64,000 nucleotides of DNA from CAZJWR01 sp964549765. Its GTDB lineage: Bacteria > Zixibacteria > MSB-5A5 > GN15 > JAAZOE01. Where the stretch lies: assembly GCA_964549765.1 (NCBI GenBank), contig CAZJWR010000012.1:1-64000 (forward strand), written 5' to 3'. Positions 17,140-24,000 of the stretch are shown one piece after another. The position numbers were made by a program, and so were the translations under genes. Position 1 is the first letter of the stretch; every line of letters begins with the position of its first letter. The notes beneath the pieces were generated by a model, which was not told the DNA's origin, made no database searches, and saw only the letters and a program-made list of their open reading frames with translations.

Positions 17140-18534
17140 ATGTCCGGATTATTTCAGGGGCTCGAAATCGGCAAACGGGCGCTTCTGACGCACCAGTTGT
17201 CGATGAATACGATCGGCCACAACGTGGCCAACGTAAACACGCCCGGCTATACCCGCCAGCGGACGGTGGTGACCTCGGCCTATCCGGTGGAAAATGCCAA
17301 TTATATCATCGGCAACGGCGTCACGGCCAATACCATCCTGCAGGTGCGGGATCAATTCCTCACCGCTCAATACCGACGCGAAAACAAATCGCTCGGCCAA
17401 TGGACTTATCGCGAAAAAACCCTGGGTCAGATTGAGACGTTTTTCGGCGAGCCGAACGACGAAAGCCTCGGCGACGTGCTCAACCAGTTCTGGAATAGTT
17501 GGCTCGACTTATCCAACAACCCCGAATCGTCGGCAGCGCGGCAGGCCGTGGTATCACAGTCAAACCGTCTGACCAATGCTTTTCATACCCTCGACCGGCA
17601 ATTGAACGCCGTCCGCGTCGCGGCCGATCAGGATGTCAGCGGCCGGGTGCAGCAGATCAATGAAGTTGCGCATCAGATCGCCAATCTCAACCGGCTGGTG
17701 ACCAGCGAGGAGATCGGCGGCGACCGGGCCAACGACCTGCGCGACCAACGCGACAAATTGATCGACGATTTGTCGAGCATGGTCGATGTTACGACCGCCG
17801 AGAAGGCCAACGGGTCGGTGACCGTGTACATCAGCGGTCTGGCGATCGTTGAAAACGCCGATACGTTCGAACTGGACACGCGGACCAATTCCTCCGGCGA
17901 ATATACCAAACAGGAAATAATCTGGAAAAACACCAAGACGGCGGTCAAGATCAACGGCGGCGAACTCAAGGGATTGCTCGACACCCGCGATGTCGTCGTC
18001 CCGAAGTACCTGAAAAATCTCGATGATTTGGCCCGGACCATCATCAGCCAGGTCAACGAGCAGCATCGCACCGGGACGGGGCTAAACGGCCAGTCCGGGT
18101 TGAACTTCTTCAACGGCTCGTTCACGAGCGCCGGGACTATTCAGATCGAACAAAATATTCTCAATGATCCGACCCTCATTGCGGCCTCGCAGAGCGGCGA
18201 GCCGGGAGATAATGCCAATGCATTGGCGATTTCGGGCTTGCGACAAAAGCTTACCATGGATTACGGGACCACGTCGATCACCGAATTTTATACCTCGATG
18301 GTCAGCGATATCGGCGTGGAATCGCATGAAGCGCAGACATTTAAAGGGAATTTCGAAGTTTTAATTCAACAGATTGAAAATTCGCGTCAGTCTGTCCAGG
18401 GCGTTTCAATCGACGAAGAGATGACCAACCTGGTGAAGGCACAGCATGCCTACGATGCCGCCGCCCGGGTTATTACGTTCGTCGATCAAGCGCTCGACAC
18501 GCTCATCAATGGTATGGGCGTGGCCGGACGATAG
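17140..18534 (+). CDS. flgK: Flagellar hook-associated protein 1, FlgK
   Basis: FlgK is the first hook-filament junction protein. The 464-residue product starts with the rod/hook-like N-terminus GKRALLTHQLSMNTIGHNVA followed by NVNTPGYTRQR. It has the FlgK-specific FWNSWLDLSNNPESSAARQA and LRDQRDKLIDDLSSMVDVT, and a C-terminus with SIDEEMTNLVKAQHAYDAAA. It starts three bases after flgN. csrA follows closely, and the csrA control hairpin lies between the two. Confidence 0.97.
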   Translation: MSGLFQGLEIGKRALLTHQLSMNTIGHNVANVNTPGYTRQRTVVTSAYPVENANYIIGNGVTANTILQVRDQFLTAQYRRENKSLGQWTYREKTLGQIETFFGEPNDESLGDVLNQFWNSWLDLSNNPESSAARQAVVSQSNRLTNAFHTLDRQLNAVRVAADQDVSGRVQQINEVAHQIANLNRLVTSEEIGGDRANDLRDQRDKLIDDLSSMVDVTTAEKANGSVTVYISGLAIVENADTFELDTRTNSSGEYTKQEIIWKNTKTAVKINGGELKGLLDTRDVVVPKYLKNLDDLARTIISQVNEQHRTGTGLNGQSGLNFFNGSFTSAGTIQIEQNILNDPTLIAASQSGEPGDNANALAISGLRQKLTMDYGTTSITEFYTSMVSDIGVESHEAQTFKGNFEVLIQQIENSRQSVQGVSIDEEMTNLVKAQHAYDAAARVITFVDQALDTLINGMGVAGR

Positions 18535-18554
18535 GACGGAACAACGAGCGAATT

Positions 18555-18570
18555 TCACCACGGAGGGTGA
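18555..18570 (+). promoter_or_regulatory. Predicted CsrA-binding hairpin over the csrA ribosome site
   Basis: TCACC and GGTGA pair perfectly around the six-base loop ACGGAG, closed by a C-G pair. The loop holds the GGA core and the Shine-Dalgarno sequence of csrA, whose GTG start is two bases further on. This is the known geometry of CsrA targets (ANGGA in a hexaloop), so self-repression is inferred. Confidence 0.7.
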
Positions 18571-18571
18571 C

Positions 18572-18895
18572 GTGCTGATATTGACACGGAAGTTGGGAGA
18601 ATCGATCACCATCGGCGATGATATCAAGGTGACCGTGCTGGGAATCTACGGCCGCCAGGTTCGGCTGGGAATCGAAGCTCCGTTGAAAGTGGTGGTTCAC
18701 CGCGAGGAAATATATGTCAAGATTCAAAACGAGAATCAAAAAGCGGCCAAAACCATCAAGGAGGATCTGGCCAACGTAATGCAGGTCCTCAAGGACAAAA
18801 TCAAAAAGGGCGAAGGCCGGAACAAGAAGTCTCCGCCGATCAAGTACAAAAAGGATCACGACCCGGGATCGCAGCGTCGTGATCGGCAGGAGTGA
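18572..18895 (+). CDS. csrA: CsrA translational regulator with a charged C-terminal extension
   Basis: CsrA is a small dimeric RNA-binding protein that blocks translation by covering GGA motifs at ribosome sites. The core MLILTRKLGESITIGDDIKV, GIYGRQVRLGIEAP and VVHREEIY is intact, including the Arg that contacts RNA in VHREE. The start is GTG at 18572; upstream in-frame residues are flgK read-through. At 107 residues it is much longer than the usual 60-75: about 40 extra residues rich in Lys, Arg and Asp follow the core. In other bacteria FliW holds CsrA through its C-terminal region, so the extension may matter for partner switching. It lies between flgK and flgL. Confidence 0.96.
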   Translation: MLILTRKLGESITIGDDIKVTVLGIYGRQVRLGIEAPLKVVVHREEIYVKIQNENQKAAKTIKEDLANVMQVLKDKIKKGEGRNKKSPPIKYKKDHDPGSQRRDRQE

Positions 18896-18897
18896 TT

Positions 18898-19074
18898 ATG
18901 CTGTTTGGCAGGAAGAGCAAGGACGGGGACGACTACGAAGATCCGGCCACCCGGTACGGCCGGATGCTCCGGAAGAAAAACGAGTCGCACCGTGACGACG
19001 AGGACAAATCCTCATTTTTAAAACGGCTGTTCGGCGGGGGCCACGACAGCGATTTCGTCTATTACGAGGATTGA
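18898..19074 (+). CDS. Small charged protein between csrA and flgL
   Basis: I do not recognise this 58-residue protein. It starts with ATG seven bases after AGGAG, two bases beyond the csrA stop, so it is probably translated. The sequence is strongly charged with a Lys/Arg-rich first half and DDEDKSSFLKRLFGGGHD near the end. There is no membrane helix. It may be an accessory to CsrA or FliW or to flagellar export, but this rests on position only. Confidence 0.55.
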   Translation: MLFGRKSKDGDDYEDPATRYGRMLRKKNESHRDDEDKSSFLKRLFGGGHDSDFVYYED

Positions 19075-19089
19075 TCGGAAGGATTGCCG

Positions 19090-21015
19090 ATGCGCATTAC
19101 GACCGACATGGTGTACAACCGGACGATTTTTAATCTGTCTCGGAATCTCGATCGCTATATGAGCGTCGAGAGCATGGTATCGAGCGGGCGGCGGATCAAC
19201 ACGCCCTCGGACGACCCGATCGGAACCCATCACGATCTCAATTACCGAACCCGCCTGAGTGAAATCGAACAATACCTATCGAATATCAGCCAGGGATCGG
19301 GGTGGATGGCGACCTACGACAGCGGTCTGGGCGATCTCAAGAACCTGTACAGTTCGGCCAAAGAGATTGCCTTGATGATGGCCAACGACACTTATGATGA
19401 CGTTGCCCGCGAAGCCGCCGCCAACGAGGTCCAGGGAATCCTCGATCAGGTGCTGCAACTGGGCAACGCCGACGTCGACGGGCGCTATCTCTATTCCGGC
19501 CACCGGACCCGCACCAAACCGCTGGAAGCTTCGGCTAACGGCGTCGTCTATCGCGGCGACCGGGGGACGATCGAATTGGAGGTGGACGTGTCCTCGCGGA
19601 TCAATTCCAATCTGATCGGTGAAGATATTTTTCTCAAACAGTTGCAGGTTCTCGGCGAGGACGCCGACCTGCATGCCGGATTACTGGGGACAACCCCGGT
19701 GGCGGATCTGAAGCTGGGCGACGGGATCGACTTGTCCGCGGGAACGTTCGAGATTCATGACAATAATCGCAATGTCACCTACACGGTCGACATCTCCGGT
19801 GCGACCACCGTCGATGACATTGTCAACGCCATAAACACGCAACTGGGGCCGGCTGCCAATCTGTCGGTGAAAATCTCCGACGTCGGCGCGTCCCTCACCT
19901 GGGAACCGACGACCGGCGCGACGAATACGGTTACGCTCGATACCCCGATATCGAATCTCAACGGCGGCTCCGGGATCGACCTGAACGGCGGTCGCTTCCT
20001 GATACGAAACGCCGATGAAAGCATCAGTGCCGAAGTCGACGTATCGGGCGCATCGACCATCGGTGATGTCATCGCGTCCATCAACGGCGCCCTGGCGACG
20101 TCCGGCATCGCCGGTGTCACAGCCGGACTCAACAGCGATGGCACCGGACTGGCCTTGACCGACACCAACGTGCCGCCGCTCGGTCTGGTCGTGGAGGAAG
20201 TTTCTTCCGATTACTCCACGGCGAGCGATCTCGGACTTACGGGGCCGCTGGAGCCGACCCTCGAAGGCCGCGATCTGAGCCCGCAGCCGGATTTCACCAT
20301 CCGCGATATCGGATCGCAAACGGTCGCCGCCGATCTCGGCATAGGCGGCACGATAAATTCCGAGACGGTTGGCGGGCAGCTTCAGCCGCTTTTGACCGTG
20401 GATACCCTGTTGTCGTCGCTCAACAACAAGGCGGGCTTCGACCTCGGGGAGATAAAAATTTCGCAGGGCGATCAGGTCGCTTTCGTCGATCTCAGCAGTT
20501 TGGCCTTCACGACCGTCGCCGATCTCCTGAATGCAATCAATTCCTGCGGCCTGGATATCACGGCCTCCGTCAACGACGCCGGGACCGGCATCCAGATAGT
20601 CTCGAACCTGACCGACCGCACGCTGATCGTCGAAAATAACGATTCCTCCCGGACCGCCAATACGCTCGGCGTAATCGGATCGTCTGATATGCTGGGGTCG
20701 CTTATGCTTCTGGTGACGGCGTTGCAGAATGATGACCGGGAACTGGCCGAACGACTGGTCGGAAACATGGACTTGGCCATGAACGAGCTGCTCAGCTCGC
20801 GCGCTACCGTCGGATCGCGTATGATCCGCATGGATACGACCCAGAACCGGCTCGAAAATTCCCGGACCACTGTTACCAAAATGCTATCCGACGTGGAAGA
20901 CGCCGATATGGTCACGGCCGTGAGCGATCTGGCCAAGCAGGAGAATCTCTATAAAGCGGCATTGATGGCCAGCTCGAGCATCATGCAGTATTCGTTGGTC
21001 GATTTCCTCAGATGA
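19090..21015 (+). CDS. flgL: Flagellar hook-associated protein 3, FlgL, with large insert domains
   Basis: FlgL joins the hook to the filament. The N-terminal flagellin-like region (MRITTDMVYNRTIFNLSRNL, GRRINTPSDDPIG) and the C-terminal region (NRLENSRTTVTKMLSDVED, ending MQYSLVDFL) are conserved. Between them lie about 400 extra residues containing at least three repeats of a flagellin-hook type unit, for example GIDLSAGTFEIHD, GIDLNGGRFLIRN and GFDLGEIKISQG, each followed by a VDDIVNAINTQL-like motif. At 641 residues it is about twice the usual size. The ATG at 19090 is preferred over TTG 19084 because of AAGGA spacing. Confidence 0.94.
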   Translation: MRITTDMVYNRTIFNLSRNLDRYMSVESMVSSGRRINTPSDDPIGTHHDLNYRTRLSEIEQYLSNISQGSGWMATYDSGLGDLKNLYSSAKEIALMMANDTYDDVAREAAANEVQGILDQVLQLGNADVDGRYLYSGHRTRTKPLEASANGVVYRGDRGTIELEVDVSSRINSNLIGEDIFLKQLQVLGEDADLHAGLLGTTPVADLKLGDGIDLSAGTFEIHDNNRNVTYTVDISGATTVDDIVNAINTQLGPAANLSVKISDVGASLTWEPTTGATNTVTLDTPISNLNGGSGIDLNGGRFLIRNADESISAEVDVSGASTIGDVIASINGALATSGIAGVTAGLNSDGTGLALTDTNVPPLGLVVEEVSSDYSTASDLGLTGPLEPTLEGRDLSPQPDFTIRDIGSQTVAADLGIGGTINSETVGGQLQPLLTVDTLLSSLNNKAGFDLGEIKISQGDQVAFVDLSSLAFTTVADLLNAINSCGLDITASVNDAGTGIQIVSNLTDRTLIVENNDSSRTANTLGVIGSSDMLGSLMLLVTALQNDDRELAERLVGNMDLAMNELLSSRATVGSRMIRMDTTQNRLENSRTTVTKMLSDVEDADMVTAVSDLAKQENLYKAALMASSSIMQYSLVDFLR

Positions 21016-21034
21016 TAGGATAGAGGAGTAGTCT

Positions 21035-21514
21035 ATGAAAATCGAAACCTCACGTTTCGGGACCCTGGACGTCAGCGACGACGTCGTTATCCGGATGACC
21101 AAGCCGGTATTGGGCTTCGAGCAGTACCGGAAATACGTCATCGTCGAAACCGATGATTTCGAACCGTTCAAATGGCTTCAATCGGTCGAAAACGCCGAGC
21201 TGGCGTTCGTCATCGTCAACCCGTCCCTGTTTTTCCCGGATTATACCATCGAGGTCAATCCCAAGGAGATCGAGGAGCTGGAGGTCGGCGACGTTGGCGA
21301 GATTATCACCTACTCGATCGTCACCATCCCGTCCGACTATACCCGGATGACTGCCAATCTTCAGGGACCCATCCTGATCAATTCGCGGACGCGACTGGCC
21401 AAACAATTGGTGCTCGTCAATTCCCAGCACGGAATCAAACATCGGCTATTCGGCCCGGTCGAGACCGAAACGGCCGGCAGGAAAACGCCCGAGCGCTTAC
21501 CGGCTCACGTATAG
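21035..21514 (+). CDS. fliW: Flagellar assembly factor FliW
   Basis: FliW binds free flagellin and, when flagellin is exported, binds and inactivates CsrA. The 159-residue protein has the family features: a start with TSRFGTLDVSDDVVIRMTKP and GFEQYRKYV, FVIVNPSLFFPDY in the middle, and NLQGPILINSRTRLAKQLVL near the end. About 20 extra residues follow the core. It sits 19 bases after flgL and close upstream of flagellin, so CsrA, FliW and flagellin are all made from the same region. Confidence 0.96.
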   Translation: MKIETSRFGTLDVSDDVVIRMTKPVLGFEQYRKYVIVETDDFEPFKWLQSVENAELAFVIVNPSLFFPDYTIEVNPKEIEELEVGDVGEIITYSIVTIPSDYTRMTANLQGPILINSRTRLAKQLVLVNSQHGIKHRLFGPVETETAGRKTPERLPAHV

Positions 21515-21575
21515 CCGAACCACCCTAACCGGTCGGCGCAAACCCGGCGCATAGGCTGCGGCGAAAGGGCATGGG

Positions 21576-23732
21576 ATGCATAAGCCCGAGGATGCAAAAA
21601 TCAGCCTTCCCCTCGAAACCCTGACGGTTTCCGAATTGGCGGCCGTGTTCATGGAACGATACACGAGTCAACCTCCGAGCAAGGATAATGTCGTGGAACG
21701 AACGAGAGATAACAAATCGGACGGCGCCATGCCCGCATCGGCCGGAAACGATGCGGCTCGCGCGGGGACGCAGACGGACAAGCCATCCCTTTCCGCTTGC
21801 ATGATCGTCAAAAACGAATCGGATATGCTGCCTTGCTGCCTGGCGTCCCTCCGTAATATCGCCGGTGAGATCGTGCTCGTCGATACCGGCTCAACCGATC
21901 GGACCAAAGATATCGCCAATGAATTCGATTGCCGGATCGTGGAATTCCCTTGGACGGGCGATTTTGCCGCCGCCCGCAATGAATCGATGAAACATGCCGA
22001 AAAAGAGTGGATATTCATAATCGACGCCGACGAGGAACTCCCCGCCGAGGCGATCGATGATATTCGGGATATAGTAAAACGGGATGACGTTGATATCGTT
22101 TCCCTCACCGTGGTAAACAAATCGCCTGAAACCGGCCGGGTGTCGTCCGTGCTGCCGTCGATCCGTCTCTTTCGCCGGAATCTGGGGCTTCAATATGAAG
22201 GGATCGTCCATAATCGGCTGGCAATTCCCGGGGACGTCGCCGTCGTGCGGACCACGATAGAACTGTATCATTACGGTTACGATTTGCCCGATGACAGACT
22301 AAGGGAAAAGCAGGCCCGGTCTCGGGAGCTGCTGGAACGGCAGTTGCGCAAGAACCCGGACGATGTCTTCGCCAATTTCAACATGGCTCAGCTTTTGATG
22401 GGGCGACACGGAACCGCCGATGAGAACATCTGCCGAACCATCGTCGATCATGCAGCCCGGGTGATCGCGAATCATGATCCCGCGCAGACGGGCCATCTCG
22501 GATATTTCCTCATGGCCCATTATCAGACGGCCACGGCGTTGTGCGCGCTGCGCCGCTACGACGAAGCCGAAAAATTCTGCGTCGCCGCCCTTGAAAAGAA
22601 AAACGACTACCTCGACATGATACTGACTCTCGCCAACATTCACCTGGCTCGGGCCGATCTGAAGGGCGCCCGTGAATTTTATCTACGGTGTTTGGAGTTG
22701 GCTGATTGCTATCGCCCGGATCAGGAACGGCACGATATCATCATGCATCATTTGCACAGTCGCCATATCGCTGAATACGGACTGGCGACCATCAGTCGCC
22801 TCGAAAATAATATCGACGACGCGTTGAAATATTACCGGCGGGTGGCGCGTGAGTATGGAGCGTATCTTGATACGTACTATCTGATGGGCGTCCTCTATCT
22901 GCGCCGGGGCGAACCGGCGCAGGCCGAGGAGATTCTGACCGAGGAAATCACGCGGCATCCCGATTCGGCCATGGCCCATATCGTTCTGGCCAAGGCGCTG
23001 GAAATGCAGGGGCGGGGAGACCGTGGAATTGAGCGCCTGCAGGCGGCCCACGCGGCGTTGCCGAACAATGTCGATATCCTATTCGCCCTGGCGGCCATGC
23101 TGATCAATCTGGGCCGGACCGACGAAGGAATCGGCCGCATCAAAACTGCGGTCGAACTTGCCGGAGACGATCATCGAATACATTTCAGAGCCGCCGGGAT
23201 GTTCTTCGAAATAGGCGATTTCACCGAAGCCGCGGACAATTACCGGAACTGCCTGAAACAGAAACCCCTATGGCCGGAAGCCTACGCCAATCTCGGCAAC
23301 TGCTGTTTCCGGCAGGAATTATATGGCCCTGCCGCCGCCTGTTACGAAACTGCCTTGGCGCTGGCGCCCGATAATGATCTCGCTCGAAGAAACCTCGGCC
23401 TGACCCATGCCCGAGCCGGCAAAGCTGACTTCGCACTGGCGATATTAAAGGATTATGTTGCGCATCATCCCGATGACTTTGAAATATGCCGCCTGGCGGG
23501 GGATTTGTCGCTTTCGTCCGGCCAATATGCCGCAGCTGTCGACTGCTACGAGAAGTGCCTCGGGGCCGATCCCACGGACATGAACTCCCTTTTCCGGCTG
23601 GCCGAGGCGTACCGCGCCATGGGACACTTCAAGGCGGCGGAAGCCGGATATCGCTATCTTCTTGAGCTCAATTCGGATTTTGAGCCGGCCCGGGACCGCT
23701 TGGGCGAAATGGCCGCCGCTGGCGCAATATAA
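21576..23732 (+). CDS. Family 2 glycosyltransferase with C-terminal TPR array, possible flagellin modifier
   Basis: The 718-residue protein has an N-terminal 70-residue polar leader, then a GT-A glycosyltransferase domain from about 71: SACMIVKNESDMLPCCLASL, VDTGSTDRT at 102-110 and the metal-binding DADEE at 150-154. From about residue 240 to the end it is made of TPR-like repeats, for example WPEAYANLGNCCFRQELYGP and YGPAAACYETALALAPDNDL. TPR-bearing transferases include protein O-glycosylation enzymes. Its place between fliW and flagellin suggests that flagellin or another filament protein is the acceptor, but this is inference. It could instead act on envelope sugars. Confidence 0.82.
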   Translation: MHKPEDAKISLPLETLTVSELAAVFMERYTSQPPSKDNVVERTRDNKSDGAMPASAGNDAARAGTQTDKPSLSACMIVKNESDMLPCCLASLRNIAGEIVLVDTGSTDRTKDIANEFDCRIVEFPWTGDFAAARNESMKHAEKEWIFIIDADEELPAEAIDDIRDIVKRDDVDIVSLTVVNKSPETGRVSSVLPSIRLFRRNLGLQYEGIVHNRLAIPGDVAVVRTTIELYHYGYDLPDDRLREKQARSRELLERQLRKNPDDVFANFNMAQLLMGRHGTADENICRTIVDHAARVIANHDPAQTGHLGYFLMAHYQTATALCALRRYDEAEKFCVAALEKKNDYLDMILTLANIHLARADLKGAREFYLRCLELADCYRPDQERHDIIMHHLHSRHIAEYGLATISRLENNIDDALKYYRRVAREYGAYLDTYYLMGVLYLRRGEPAQAEEILTEEITRHPDSAMAHIVLAKALEMQGRGDRGIERLQAAHAALPNNVDILFALAAMLINLGRTDEGIGRIKTAVELAGDDHRIHFRAAGMFFEIGDFTEAADNYRNCLKQKPLWPEAYANLGNCCFRQELYGPAAACYETALALAPDNDLARRNLGLTHARAGKADFALAILKDYVAHHPDDFEICRLAGDLSLSSGQYAAAVDCYEKCLGADPTDMNSLFRLAEAYRAMGHFKAAEAGYRYLLELNSDFEPARDRLGEMAAAGAI

Positions 23733-23780
23733 GTCGCTACCCGGTACACACTTGCATTATCATTTGGGGCATAAAACCAG

Positions 23781-23807
23781 TAAAGTCCGGCGTAATTATG
23801 CCGATCT
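23781..23807 (+). promoter_or_regulatory. Sigma-28 (FliA) promoter of the flagellin gene
   Basis: TAAA, exactly 15 bases, then GCCGATCT matches the sigma-28 consensus TAAA-N15-GCCGATAA with two mismatches at the least conserved end. It implies a leader of roughly 185 bases before the flagellin start. Confidence 0.8.
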
Positions 23808-23924
23808 AAGGCAGTAGAAAGAACCGTCACATATAATGAGACGACCCTTGTTCAGGGAAAGGAGGTACATAAGGATACTTTGAAAGATAGTATTATCAAT
23901 AACTTATACATCGGAGTCATGTGC

Positions 23925-23932
23925 CATGGATG
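23925..23932 (+). promoter_or_regulatory. Second predicted CsrA site in the flagellin leader
   Basis: CATGGATG fits the preferred CsrA target pattern CANGGAUG. It could sit in a hexaloop (ATGGAT) closed by two C-G pairs. It lies 60 bases upstream of the main site, a distance that a CsrA dimer can bridge. Only the short closing stem makes this weaker than the main site. Confidence 0.45.
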
Positions 23933-23979
23933 GGCGAGAAAAAAGATGAATGGTATTGCGGCCAAGGAAGCGTCGCAAT

Positions 23980-23997
23980 CGATTCACGGAGGAATTG
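23980..23997 (+). promoter_or_regulatory. Predicted CsrA-binding hairpin over the flagellin ribosome site
   Basis: CGATTC and GAATTG pair (one G-U wobble) around the six-base loop ACGGAG, closed by C-G. The Shine-Dalgarno GGAGGA at 23988-23993 lies in the loop and on the 3' arm, and the start codon is at 24001. The loop is identical to the one over the csrA ribosome site. Confidence 0.72.
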
Positions 23998-24000
23998 TAC

